Part shown: piece after piece, positions 1 through 7,634 of the stretch
Layout of the letters: the number at the start of each line of letters is the position of its first letter
Position numbering within the stretch: the first letter of the stretch is position 1
DNA from: Prauserella muralis
GTDB taxonomy: Bacteria; Actinomycetota; Actinomycetes; Mycobacteriales; Pseudonocardiaceae
Direction of reading: 5' to 3'
DNA: 64,000 nucleotides
Assembly: GCF_003202285.1 (NCBI RefSeq)
Contig: NZ_MASW01000007.1
Coordinates: 124,001 to 188,000 of the forward strand
Notes under the pieces: generated by a model
The model's input: the letters and a program-made list of their open reading frames with translations, nothing else
The model's database searches: none
What the model was told of the DNA's origin: nothing
Program-made: the position numbers and the translations under genes

Positions 1-72
1 GGCCAGGCACGGTTCGACGAGATCGAGCAGATCCTGCGCCAGGCGCTCACCTCGGCATGGGCGCTGCTCTGA
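1..72 (+). CDS. Class III (omega) aminotransferase, C-terminal end only
   Basis: The first 23 codons in frame 1 encode the end of a protein closing with TSAWALL and a TGA. The segment FDEIEQIL is identical to the C-terminal region of the complete class III aminotransferase at 47223-48560, so this is almost certainly the tail of a paralogue whose body lies outside the window. In that family this helix is the end of the small domain and holds no catalytic residue, so the substrate cannot be judged. Confidence 0.75.
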   Translation, partial: GQARFDEIEQILRQALTSAWALL

Positions 73-162
73 GGGAGCACGTGCCGACATGACCGGTGGC
101 GCGGATGGTCGTCCCGATGTGGCCACCAAGCACAGTGGACGCGACGTGTCCGGCCAGGACGA

Positions 163-285
163 TCAACCCTGACGTGCCTTGTACCGCGGATCGCGCTTGT
201 TGATCACGAAGACCTTGCCGTGCCGGCGAACGACCTGCGCCCCCGGCTTCTGCTTCAGCGATCGAAGCGACCTGCGAACCTTCAT
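163..285 (-). CDS. rpmJ: Ribosomal protein L36, zinc-independent (C-minus) paralogue
   Basis: A 40-residue basic protein beginning [11 protein letters not shown] and ending RYKARQG, the length and pattern of L36 of the large ribosomal subunit. The standard form carries a zinc ribbon of three Cys and one His. Here the cysteines are absent (KQKPGAQVV replaces the first Cys pair), so this is the C-minus form. In actinobacteria such forms replace the zinc form during zinc shortage and are usually Zur-repressed; a Zur-like box lies about 50 bp upstream (334-348). It stands alone, away from the ribosomal protein operons, as expected for a stress paralogue. Confidence 0.9.
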   Translation of the reverse strand: MKVRRSLRSLKQKPGAQVVRRHGKVFVINKRDPRYKARQG

Positions 286-333
286 GGGACCTCGTTCCCT
301 CGCGGCGGCCAACCAGTCGAACCCTACCCTAAC

Positions 334-348
334 TGACAATTGTTTCCA
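334..348. promoter_or_regulatory. Candidate Zur operator upstream of rpmJ
   Basis: Read on the minus strand the site is TGGAAACAATTGTCA, an imperfect 7-1-7 inverted repeat. It matches the actinobacterial Zur consensus TGAAAATGATTTTCA at 11 of 15 positions. It sits about 50 bp upstream of the rpmJ start at 285, where a repressor site is expected. The match is by eye; zinc regulation is inferred from the known behaviour of C-minus L36 genes. Confidence 0.5.
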
Positions 349-468
349 ATAACGAGGGGTCCGGCGGACCGGCCGCCGGGGGGCCGTGGCCGAGGACGCA
401 CGCAGCCCCGACGAGCGGGCCGGAGCGTTCGGTGGCGTGTTCGGCCCCTCGCGGTTGTCCAGGCCCGG

Positions 469-582
469 CTAGCGGTGGGGTGGGCGGGGTGGGCGGATGG
501 TGAGCAGCACCGCGCCGGTGATGGTCATGGCGGCCAGCAGCAGGATGGTGAGGCCGAGTTCGATGAGGAATTCGGTGAACAT
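469..582 (-). CDS. Small single-span membrane peptide coupled to terC
   Basis: A 37-codon frame beginning MFTEFLIELGLTILLL and ending PPRPPHR. Its ATG lies three bases after the TGA of the TerC gene, so it is probably translated by reinitiation. Residues 4-29 form one hydrophobic segment (about 25 residues, rich in L, I, T, A and V) followed by a short proline/arginine tail, suggesting a single-pass inner-membrane peptide. No family is recognised. Third codon positions are almost all G or C, which supports coding. It could be an accessory subunit of the TerC transporter; that is inference from position only. Confidence 0.45.
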   Translation of the reverse strand: MFTEFLIELGLTILLLAAMTITGAVLLTIRPPRPPHR

Positions 583-585
583 GGG

Positions 586-1587
586 TCAACTCCGGATCTC
601 TCGCTGTGTGGCACCGGCGCGGGAGCGCAGGCTGGTCAGGGTGACCGTGGCGAGGATGAGCACGATGACCGCCAGCGAGAAGAGAGTGGGTATCTCCGGT
701 ACGGCGGGCCAGATCCCGTGCGCCCAGTGCAGGACGAGCTTGACCCCGATGAACGCGAGGATGAGGGCGAGGCCGTGGTTGAGGTGGGTCAGCCTGGCCA
801 GTACCGCGTGGAGCACGAAGTACAGCGCGCGCAGCCCCAGCAGGGCGAAGGCGTTGGTGGTGAAGACGAGGTAAGGATCTTCGGTGATGCCGTACACGGC
901 GGGCACGGAGTCGACGGCGAACACCACGTCGGTGGCGAAGACCGCGACGACCACGACGGTGAGCGGGGTCAGCGCGCGCCGGCCGCGCTCGGTGACGAGC
1001 ATGCGGGTCCCCCGGTAGCCGTCGGTGACGGGCATCAACTTGCGCAGCAGGCGAACCGAACGCATCCGTGAGACGTCACGCTCGAGGCCCTGGCCGGTGA
1101 GCGCCTCGTGCAGGATCTTGATCGCGGAGGCGAACAGGATCGCGCCGAAGACCAGGAACGCCCACGTGCCGGCGTTCAGGAGCGCGGCGCCGGCGGCGAT
1201 GAAGACGCCGCGCAGGACGAGGGCGCCGATGATGCCGTAGAGCAGGACCCGCTGCTGGATCTCGGCCGGCACGGCGAAGGCGGCCAGCAGAAGCATGAAG
1301 ACGAACAGGTTGTCCACGGACAGGGACTTCTCCACCACGAAGCCGGTGGTGAACTCCAGCGCCTGTCCGCCACCGACGCTCAGCCACAGCCCGCCGGCGA
1401 ACAGCAGTGGCAACGCCAGATAGAACACCGACCAGCCCGCGGCCTCACGCATCGACACCTCATGGGGGCGGCGGGTGACCAGAAAATCCGCCACCAGCAG
1501 GGCCACGAGCACCACGATGCTGAGCGTCCACAGCAGCGGTGACCCGATCGACTCCAGCGCCGGGGCGGGGACGGAATGCGGGTACAT
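586..1587 (-). CDS. TerC-family integral membrane protein (Alx/YkoY type metal exporter)
   Basis: A 333-residue polytopic protein with the TerC core: about 8-9 hydrophobic segments, an acidic motif DNLFVFMLLL near residue 90 and a second one, ATDVVFAVDSVPAV, near residue 220. These paired Asp-containing helices define TerC/Alx/YkoY proteins, several of which export Mn2+ or metallate secreted proteins. The start is the ATG preceded by GAGGAGG at five bases; a start six codons earlier has no such site. The leader carries a manganese riboswitch signature and a hairpin over the ribosome site, so manganese-dependent translation is likely. The tellurite name of the family is historical. Confidence 0.88.
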   Translation of the reverse strand: MYPHSVPAPALESIGSPLLWTLSIVVLVALLVADFLVTRRPHEVSMREAAGWSVFYLALPLLFAGGLWLSVGGGQALEFTTGFVVEKSLSVDNLFVFMLLLAAFAVPAEIQQRVLLYGIIGALVLRGVFIAAGAALLNAGTWAFLVFGAILFASAIKILHEALTGQGLERDVSRMRSVRLLRKLMPVTDGYRGTRMLVTERGRRALTPLTVVVVAVFATDVVFAVDSVPAVYGITEDPYLVFTTNAFALLGLRALYFVLHAVLARLTHLNHGLALILAFIGVKLVLHWAHGIWPAVPEIPTLFSLAVIVLILATVTLTSLRSRAGATQREIRS

Positions 1588-1595
1588 CGGATCCT

Positions 1596-1621
1596 CCTCG
1601 AACACGCGTCACGGTTCGAGG
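1596..1621 (-). promoter_or_regulatory. Hairpin sequestering the terC Shine-Dalgarno
   Basis: On the minus strand CCTCGAAC pairs perfectly with GTTCGAGG across a 10-base loop. The 3' arm contains the first four bases of the GAGGAGG ribosome site of terC, and the 5' arm contains the CC that closes the riboswitch motif GAAGGAGACC. The two structures compete for the same bases, which is the usual layout of a translational on/off switch. Confidence 0.55.
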
Positions 1622-1712
1622 TCTCCTTCACCCGCCAAGCGGGCGACCCGCCGGGAACACTCCTGGATGTCCGTACTGACCGGCCTGGTCTTCGGGAAGT
1701 ACTCCCCTCATC
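1618..1712 (-). promoter_or_regulatory. yybP-ykoY family manganese riboswitch in the terC leader
   Basis: The minus-strand leader holds the signature blocks in order: GAGGGGAGTACTTCCC near 1694-1709, then a GC-rich middle with GTCAGTACGGAC, a hairpin CCCGC..GCGGG, and the closing GGTGAAGGAGACC at about 1620-1632. The GGGGAGTA loop and the terminal GGAGACC are typical of actinobacterial yybP-ykoY aptamers that bind Mn2+ and precede terC and Mn-transport genes. The gene downstream is of the expected family. Fold and ligand are inferred from motif matching; covariance scoring against Rfam RF00080 would settle it. Confidence 0.7.
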
Positions 1713-1716
1713 GCCG

Positions 1717-1744
1717 AGTATGGGACAAATCGGGCAAATGTAAA
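1717..1744 (-). promoter_or_regulatory. Sigma-70-type promoter for terC
   Basis: The minus strand has TTTACA (1744-1739), a 16-base spacer and CATACT (1722-1717). Transcription would start near 1710, immediately before the GATGAGGGGAG that opens the riboswitch, so promoter and aptamer positions agree. The rest of the 1745-2004 gap shows no convincing gene. Confidence 0.5.
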
Positions 1745-2004
1745 GGGAGAAGTGCCTGGCATCCCTCGACCGGGTGCCAGCGCCACTGGCCCGAGGGCGG
1801 CGGACGGCAGCGGCACCGCAGGGCGAACGTCAGTGCGGGCCGTGGTTCCGGCAGCCTGCGCCACGGGCTCGGCCTGATGAGATCAAGGCTTGTTGCTCGG
1901 CGCGTCGTGCGGTGTCTCGCGAGGCCGGACACGACGTGACCGGGCGGCCCTGCCACCCGGTCAGCCGCCGTGCCGAACTGCGTCGCTTCCGCAACACCCT
2001 CTGG

Positions 2005-3270
2005 TCAGAAACTGGTGATCAGGCGGTAGCAGGTGGCGAGGATCGCCAGGAGGCCGATGGCCGAGATGGCGTTCTGCCACCAGCGGTTGCGCAGCTCGCC
2101 CATGAGCCTGCGGTTGTTGGCGAGGATGACCAGCAGGACACCGAGCAGGGGCGCGACCACGACGGTGAGCGCCTGGGCGGTGATGATCAGCTGCACCGGC
2201 GACCCGCCGGCGACCGCGGCGATGAGCGCGCCAAAGGCCAGCACCCCGACAATGCCGGCGCGCACGCGCATCGAGGAGAGCTGGTTGCCCCAGCCCAGGC
2301 CATCGGAGAGCAGTGTGCCTCCCGCGGTGGCGTTGGCGATCATCGACGAGAACGCGGCGCCGAAGAAGCCGAGCGCGAAGATGATCCGCCCCGCGTCGCC
2401 CGCGATGGGGTCGAGAACCCCGGCCAACTGGGCGAGGCTGGCGCTGTCGTCTCCCCCGAGGACCGCGGCGGCCGCGATGATGACCAGCGCGGTCATCACC
2501 CCGGGGGCGACGATGCCGGGAATGGTGTCGGCCAGCGTGGTTTGCCGGTACTGGTCGCGTCGCAGTCCGCGCTCACGGGAGGCATAGCCGGTATAGAAGG
2601 CGGCGTTGATCGAGAAGTTCGTGCCGACCAGCGCGACCAGCAGCAGCCCGGTGCCTTCGGGGATCGTCGGCAGGAGACCGGCGGCCGCGTCGCCCCAGGC
2701 GGGCCTGCTGAGCACCGCCGTGACGACGAAGCACACCGCCATCGTGGCCACGATCGCGAGCAGCACCTTCTCGACGACGCCGTAGCGGCCGCGGGTGAGC
2801 AGCACGGCGGCGACCACGGCGGTGCAGGCCAGTGTCCACCACACCGGCGAGCCGCCCAGTACCAGAGAGAGGCCGAGCCCGGCCCCCACGGCGTTGCCCA
2901 CCGCGAACATCAGCGTGATCGCGAAGACGCCGATCCCGGCGGCCGTGCCGACGGGACGGCCGAGGGTCTGCTTGACGGTCTCGACGACCGAGCTACGGGA
3001 TACGATCGCGATGCGCACGCTCATGTCGGTGAACATGATCATCAGCGCGGTCGAGACCACGATGACCCAGATCAGGGCGTAGCCGAAACTACTGCCCGCC
3101 TGGACGGCCGAGGTGAGGTTGCCAGGGCCGAACTGCCAGGCCCCGGCGATGAACGCGGGACCCATCAGCGCAAGCGCCCGGAGGAACCGGAACCTGCGCC
3201 CAGGACGCGAGGCGGGCGCGGGCGGCGATCCAGCACCCGTGGAGCGGGAGGTTGGCACTGCGTCGGACAT
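2005..3270 (-). CDS. Nramp-family divalent metal transporter, divergent
   Basis: About 421 residues with 11 or so hydrophobic segments. The first helix carries GPGNLTSAVQAG where MntH/Nramp proteins have DPGN, and the sixth-helix motif reads NFSINAAFYTGYASR where Mn/Fe transporters have MPHNLYLHS. The metal-coordinating Asp and Met are therefore both replaced, so the cargo may differ from Mn2+ or Fe2+ (Nramp-related Mg2+ carriers are one known alternative). The start MSDAV has GAGGA nine bases upstream; a start three codons earlier is almost on top of that site. The 3' neighbour is the Mn-riboswitch-controlled TerC gene, hinting at a metal role. Confidence 0.8.
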   Translation of the reverse strand: MSDAVPTSRSTGAGSPPAPASRPGRRFRFLRALALMGPAFIAGAWQFGPGNLTSAVQAGSSFGYALIWVIVVSTALMIMFTDMSVRIAIVSRSSVVETVKQTLGRPVGTAAGIGVFAITLMFAVGNAVGAGLGLSLVLGGSPVWWTLACTAVVAAVLLTRGRYGVVEKVLLAIVATMAVCFVVTAVLSRPAWGDAAAGLLPTIPEGTGLLLVALVGTNFSINAAFYTGYASRERGLRRDQYRQTTLADTIPGIVAPGVMTALVIIAAAAVLGGDDSASLAQLAGVLDPIAGDAGRIIFALGFFGAAFSSMIANATAGGTLLSDGLGWGNQLSSMRVRAGIVGVLAFGALIAAVAGGSPVQLIITAQALTVVVAPLLGVLLVILANNRRLMGELRNRWWQNAISAIGLLAILATCYRLITSF

Positions 3271-3287
3271 GTCGATCATTCCTCGCC

Positions 3288-3306
3288 CTCCACGTGGGAC
3301 GTGGAG
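3288..3306. repeat. Perfect inverted repeat before the Nramp start
   Basis: CTCCACGT and ACGTGGAG flank three bases. It lies directly before the ribosome site of the Nramp gene and 50 bp after the end of the broken dapA-like gene. There is no T-run, so an operator or a leader hairpin is more likely than a terminator. Confidence 0.4.
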
Positions 3307-3355
3307 TTCGTCGGGACTTCATTGTCACCGGCCGGAGTTTCTCCGCCGCGGCGGC

Positions 3356-4150
3356 TCAGATCAGTTCGGCGCTCTTGAGCGCCAGCGCGATTTCTTCCTC
3401 GGCCTCGGCCGACAGGTCGATCAGCGGAGATCGCACGGTCGCCGACGGCAGGATGCCGCGTGCCTTGAGACCGAGCTTTAGAGCGACGGTGCCCTCCATG
3501 TGCGAGCCGCGGTGATACACCGCCTTCGTCACCGCAGCAGCCGGTCGTGGACGGCCCGCGCCGCGACGTAGTCCCGCGCCTTGCCCGCGGCGATGAGTTC
3601 GAGCAGCGGCTCCGGGGCGAGGCCACCATAACCGACGAGCGCACCGTCGACGTCGAACATCGTGTGCAGCAGGTACTCGTCATGGCAGGTGAGGATCTGC
3701 AGATCCGGATGCTCGGCCCGCAGCACCGGGATCTCGGTGTCCCACCGGCGCATGTTGCGCACGCCGTTCTTGGTCGCGAACACGCCGGGCTGCGCGGCGA
3801 TCTCCAGCTGCGTGGGCAGGTCGTAGCTGGCCTTGGTCACGTCGGGGTACTGGAACAGGATCAACGGCAGCCCGGACTCCTCGTGGATCGCCCGGTAGCG
3901 ATCCTGCGGGGCACCCGGCTGGAAGCCGAACCGCAACCAGCCGTGGGAGGGATACACCAGGCCTGCGGCCGCGCCCGCCTCCACCGCCCGCACCGCTTCG
4001 GCAGCGGCCACGGCCGTGCCCTCAGCGGTGATGCCCGCGATGATCGGCACCGCTCCGTCGACCGCCTCGACCAGCGTGCCGATGACCGCGACCTGCTCGT
4101 CCTGGGTCAGGAACGTGCCCTCACCGGCGTGGCCGAGAAGTCCGAGGGCA
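3356..4150 (-). pseudogene. Broken DapA-family aldolase/dehydratase
   Basis: The first part encodes a DapA-like TIM-barrel protein: LGLLGHAGEGTFLTQDEQ, then FQYPDV and FATKNGVRNM with the Schiff-base Lys. The N-terminal 40-50 residues are missing because the sequence becomes unrelated upstream of about 4150. Near 3531-3540 the frame ends in LLR-stop, but shifting by one base gives VTKAVYHRGSHMEGTVAL and the true C-terminus ending KSAELI at 3356. A one-base deletion (CTGCTGCGGTGACG for an expected CTGCTGCCGGTGACG) explains this. Two lesions and the neighbouring IS21 remnant mark it as dead. Confidence 0.8.
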
Positions 4151-4282
4151 GGCCTGCCATGTAGGGGACCGTGAGACCGATTAGGCACCGCGCAAGCAGA
4201 TCTTCGTCGCGCCAGGGAAACGGGGCGGACAGGTGGTGTCGAGGTTGATGTCGTCGGCGGCATCACAGGCCTGATCCTGGGC

Positions 4283-4468
4283 GTGCTGGTCACCAACGTC
4301 TTCGTCGCCACGCAAGGCCGGGCCGTCGTACTGACCTGGGCTTCAGTGGGACTCGACCTGGCCTACTCGCTGCTCATCGGCTCCGTCGTCGGTCGTACCC
4401 CGCACTCCGGGCCGACTCAGTACCGCCCGCCGAAGCCATGCGCAGCACATGACCAGGCACCTCGGTAG
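4283..4468 (+). pseudogene. Possible remnant of a membrane protein
   Basis: An open stretch continuing in frame from about 4244 to the TAG at 4468 encodes two hydrophobic runs (GGITGLILGVLVTNVFVA and LDLAYSLLIGSVVG) and then a polar tail. Codons are GC-biased, so it may be the 3' end of a membrane gene cut by the same rearrangement that truncated the dapA-like gene. No family is recognised, and chance cannot be excluded. The rest of 4151-4470 shows nothing else. Confidence 0.2.
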
Positions 4469-4474
4469 GGCCAG

Positions 4475-5405
4475 TGATTCCGGGCTGTGGTCGCATGCGG
4501 TCACCGTTCCCGGGCGGTGGCCCGGTGCCGAAAGTCGTGCCCACGGCGTGCTCACGTCAGGAGTGCCACCGATGACGCAGCCGCGTTCCCGGGTCGACCT
4601 GTACGCGGCGATCCGACGGGATGCCCAATCTGGGATGTCCAACCGCGCGCTGCAGCGCAAGCACGGCGTCGGCTTCCGAACCGTGACAGCGGCGCTGGAA
4701 TCTGCATGGCCGAAGGAGAGAAGGCAACCGCCCAAACGCGGCTCACGGCTTGACGCGTACCGAGTGGTGATCGACGACTGGCTGCGCTCGGACCTCGACG
4801 CGCCGCGGAAGCAGCGACACACGGCGAAGCGGATCTTCGATCGACTGCTTGACGAACATGACGGGGCCGGGGTGGTGTCGTACTGGATGGTCCGCGAGTA
4901 CGTCGCCACCCGACGCCGTGAGATTCGCGTCGAGGTCGGACGGGAACCTGCCAACGCGTTCATCCCGCAAGAGCACCTCCCGGGCCACGAGGCCGAGGTT
5001 GACTTCGGCGACGTCGCCATCCGCCTGCGCGGCGAGCTCGTAACCTGCGCGCTGTTCAGCCTTCGGCTCTCCTACTCGGGCAAGGCCGTGCACAGGGTCA
5101 GTGCCTCGGCTGGGCAGGAAGCCTTCTTCGAGGGTCACGTCCACGCCTTCAACGTGCTCGGCGGGGTGCCGACCGGGAAGATCCGCTACGACAACCTCAA
5201 GGCCGCCGTCGCGAGCGTGATCGGGTTCTCCCGCCAGCGGGTCGAGGCCGACAGGTGGACCGCCGTCCGTTCCCACTACGGCATCGAAGCCTTCTATTGC
5301 CAGCCCGGAATCCAAGGTGCGCACGAGAAGGGCGGCGTCGAGGGGCAGATCGGCTGGTTCCGACGCAACCACCTCGTCCCCATCCCGGAAGTCGACTCCC
5401 TCGAT
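4475..5405 (+). mobile_element. IS21-family element, 5' part only
   Basis: An istA-type transposase begins at 4572 and stops being IS21-like after EVDSL at about 5402. Its last ~100 residues, istB and the right end are all missing. A plausible left end is the TGATTCCGGGC at 4475, followed by repeated CCGGGC/GGTGGC motifs of the kind found in IS21 ends. To the right the sequence passes directly into an unrelated minus-strand gene fragment. The element is thus a rearrangement scar. Confidence 0.65.
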
Positions 5406-5408
5406 TGA
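4572..5408 (+). pseudogene. istA: IstA transposase (IS21), truncated
   Basis: About 278 residues. The N-terminal helix-turn-helix (SNRALQRKHGVGFRTVTAAL) is followed by an RNase H-like catalytic core with the three acidic residues in context: EVDFGD, IRYDNLKAAV and HEKGGVEGQIGWFRRN. The full family is about 400-500 residues; here the C-terminal region is lost after VPIPEVDSLD. IstB, needed for transposition, is absent, so the protein should be inactive. The ATG before TQPRSRVD is the likely original start. Confidence 0.8.
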
Positions 5409-5631
5409 ACAGGCCGCCGGGCACGTAGAACGTTGTGACGAGCTCGGCCGGGTCGGGCCGAGCCGGAGTCCACGTTTGCATCGTGCCGGTCTGCAGTTCG
5501 AACGAGAACCCGTTCGGCAGTCCGGCTTCGGCGAGAAGCTGGCGCGCCCGAGCGGGATCGTATTGCGCTGCCGGCAGGGAGTCGAGGTCAGGATCGTAAG
5601 CCCCCGTCGTCTGGGCGGACCGGCTGCGCAC
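5405..5631 (-). pseudogene. Fragment of a family 5 extracellular solute-binding protein
   Basis: About 75 codons match the central part of peptide/nickel ABC binding proteins: YDPDLDSLPAAQYDPARARQ, LLAEAGLPNGFSFEL and later ELVTTFYVPGG. The DPxxAxxLLxEAG pattern is characteristic of SBP_bac_5. Both ends are missing: the C-terminal side is cut at the IS21 junction near 5405 and there is no signal peptide or N-terminal lobe upstream. From 5632 to 5804 no coding sequence is supported. Confidence 0.65.
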
Positions 5632-5804
5632 TCGGGACGCAGCCGTCGCCGCGGCTCACGAACCCAACCCGGGAGGACGAACCCGAATCACCGGCGTCGC
5701 CCGTCTCCACAGTCCACAGTCGTGAATGAAAGACGGCAACCGCAGGGTACGTCGCCATCCGGCGTGCCGCGGTGGTCGAGCTGGGTTCCGCCCCGCGGGG
5801 CCGG

Positions 5805-6539
5805 TTATCCCTGTCGCGATGCGACGTAGTCGGGCCGTGCCAGCAGATCGGCGCGACCGCAGTCGCACGTGAGGGGTCCAGGTAGCCGATGATGCGGGTC
5901 GTCGCCGAGGGCTTGCGGTGGGCCGGTCCTCCTCAGGTGTTCCACAAGGTCGGCGACGGTGACCAACCTCAGGTCGTGGCACTTCGCGAACACGATGAGC
6001 TCGTCGAGGCGAGCCATGCCGCGGTCGTCGGTCGGTGAGACGATCCTGCTCAACGCCGCCACCGGCGCCCACCCCGCCAGCCTCGCCAGGTCGACGGCCG
6101 CTTCCGTGTGCCCTGGCCTGCGGAGCACACCGCCCGCGCAGGCACGCAGCGGCACGACATGACCAGGACGGGAAAACGACCGCGGCGACGCGCCGGGGTC
6201 GGCCAGTAACCTGATGGTCCGAGCTCGGTCCCTGGCCGAGATCCCCGTGGTCACTCCGTCGCGCGCGTCCACCGTGACCGCGTGGTCCGTTCCGCGGACG
6301 TTCTGGTTGACGGCCGTCATCGGTGGAAGCCGCAGCCGGTCGGCGACCTGGGCGGGCAGTGCGGTGCAGACGAACCCGGACGTGTGGCGGACCGCGAACG
6401 CGACGAGCTCCGGCGTCGCCGCGGCCGCCGCGAAAACCAGGTCACCTTCGTCGTCGCGGTCGCCGTCGTCAACGACGATGACCGGCCTGCCGTTCGCGAT
6501 ATCCGAGACCGCCTGTGGGATGTCGTCGCCGCGGCTCAT
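5805..6539 (-). CDS. RibB-like 3,4-dihydroxy-2-butanone-4-phosphate synthase
   Basis: A 244-residue protein with the RibB fold markers: [16 protein letters not shown] near residue 24, [14 protein letters not shown], the Thr/Ser loop [28 protein letters not shown] and RGMARLDEL. RibB makes the four-carbon unit of riboflavin from ribulose 5-phosphate. Two positions are unusual: the usual RENEGD is RDDEGD, and the Glu normally preceding the GTMAR motif appears as Arg ([10 protein letters not shown]), so activity is uncertain. There is no GTP cyclohydrolase II domain, only a short tail. The start follows GAGGAG at six bases. It ends a flavin-monooxygenase operon, so FMN supply is a plausible job. 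Confidence 0.75.
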   Translation of the reverse strand: MSRGDDIPQAVSDIANGRPVIVVDDGDRDDEGDLVFAAAAATPELVAFAVRHTSGFVCTALPAQVADRLRLPPMTAVNQNVRGTDHAVTVDARDGVTTGISARDRARTIRLLADPGASPRSFSRPGHVVPLRACAGGVLRRPGHTEAAVDLARLAGWAPVAALSRIVSPTDDRGMARLDELIVFAKCHDLRLVTVADLVEHLRRTGPPQALGDDPHHRLPGPLTCDCGRADLLARPDYVASRQG

Positions 6540-6573
6540 CCTCAACTCCTCCTGGGCGCGGTTCTGGCCGCGC

Positions 6574-7167
6574 CTATCCGCGCGTGTACAGCCCACGCAG
6601 GATGACCTCCAAGAGCTGGTCGGCCACCTCACGCGGGCTCAGTTTCCCGTCCGCGACGTACCAGGACGGCGCCCAGTTCAACGTGGAAAGCAGGACCCGC
6701 GCACCCAGCTGCGGGTCAGCGTCGAACGCCTTGGTTTCGATCCCGTCGGCGATCGCCAGGCGGAAGCCGTCCTCGTACCGTTCCCGGAGCCGGATCACCT
6801 CGGCCTGGTTGGCGTCGCCGAGTTTGCGCCATTCGTCGAAGTAGACCCGCACGGCCGGACGACGGTCCCGGATCATCTCCAGATGGGACCGGCACAGAGC
6901 TCGCAGCCGCTCCTCGGGGTCGTGGACGCCCTCTGTCGCGCGGTCAGCCCGCTCCAGGAAGTCCCCCGCGACGTCGAGGATGATCTTGTAAAGAACGTCC
7001 TCCTTGCTGGAGATGTGGGAGTAGAGGCTGCCGCTCTTGATTCCCATTCGATCGGCGATCATGCGGACGGTGGCCTGTTCGTAGCCGATCTCGCTGATGA
7101 GGTCCGTCGCGATCTCGATGAGATCGCGACGTCGAGGGGTGTCGCGCTGTCCTCGTTCAGATCGCAT
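6574..7167 (-). CDS. TetR/AcrR-family transcriptional regulator
   Basis: 197 residues. An N-terminal TetR helix-turn-helix spans about residues 13-60 ([20 protein letters not shown], then [18 protein letters not shown]). It is followed by an all-helical ligand-binding domain of ordinary length. It lies inside the minus-strand operon, ten bases after the SnoaL-like gene and before the RibB-like gene, so it is likely the local repressor. A candidate target is the double palindrome at 15575-15612 upstream of the operon; no closer palindrome was seen. The ligand is unknown. Confidence 0.85.
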   Translation of the reverse strand: MRSERGQRDTPRRRDLIEIATDLISEIGYEQATVRMIADRMGIKSGSLYSHISSKEDVLYKIILDVAGDFLERADRATEGVHDPEERLRALCRSHLEMIRDRRPAVRVYFDEWRKLGDANQAEVIRLRERYEDGFRLAIADGIETKAFDADPQLGARVLLSTLNWAPSWYVADGKLSPREVADQLLEVILRGLYTRG

Positions 7168-7176
7168 TATGGTCGT

Positions 7177-7632
7177 TCACGTTTCCGTTCGGCTCGGCGG
7201 TGTCGCGAATCCCGGCACCTGGCGGGACTCATGATATTGCACGAAGAACCAGCCGCTCGGACGCTTCCGCAGCAGGTAGGTCTGGCGGACCTGCCCGTCC
7301 ACGGGCTCGTCGTCGGGCCGCTCGATGCGACACCAGAACCGAACGTAGGCGTGGGCGAACTCCCCGCACACTTCGAGCTTGCGATCCACGACCCGGGTGT
7401 CGTACAGGCCGCGGATGACGTGGGGAAGGTTCCGGATGTAGCTGTGCAGGGCGTCGCGGCTGTAGATGGCGTGGTGCAGTTCCTCGGGCTGGTACACGAT
7501 CGTCTCGGCCGCGGGGTCCCACAAGGACACCATCAGGTCCGCGTCGAATGTGCCGACCGCCCGGGAAAAGCTCCGCATCACGGCGGTGACGGCCTCTTCC
7601 TCGCTTCCGGTCGTGGGCTTCGTCTCTGCCAT
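7177..7632 (-). CDS. SnoaL/NTF2-like protein
   Basis: About 151 residues with the cone-shaped NTF2 fold pattern: an N-terminal helix (AVTAVMRSFSRAVGTFDADL), VSLWDPAAETIVYQPEE, then beta strands with AYVRFWCRIE and YLLRKRPSGWFFVQYHESR. Such proteins act as small isomerases, hydratases or ring-hydroxylation helpers in catabolic and polyketide pathways; catalytic residues cannot be assigned here. The ATG follows GAGGAG and lies two bases after the stop of the upstream aldehyde dehydrogenase, indicating one transcript. Confidence 0.7.
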   Translation of the reverse strand: MAETKPTTGSEEEAVTAVMRSFSRAVGTFDADLMVSLWDPAAETIVYQPEELHHAIYSRDALHSYIRNLPHVIRGLYDTRVVDRKLEVCGEFAHAYVRFWCRIERPDDEPVDGQVRQTYLLRKRPSGWFFVQYHESRQVPGFATPPSRTET

Positions 7633-7634
7633 CG

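Noticed and set aside
1774-3378. A long open frame on the plus strand opposite the Nramp gene
   Set aside because: It is rich in Asp, Gly, Arg and His with no hydrophobic core or motif, the usual mirror of a GC-rich gene. The minus strand encodes a clear Nramp protein.
5632-5804. A short gene between the binding-protein fragment and the RibB-like gene
   Set aside because: No frame shows GC3 bias with a start; probably remnant DNA.
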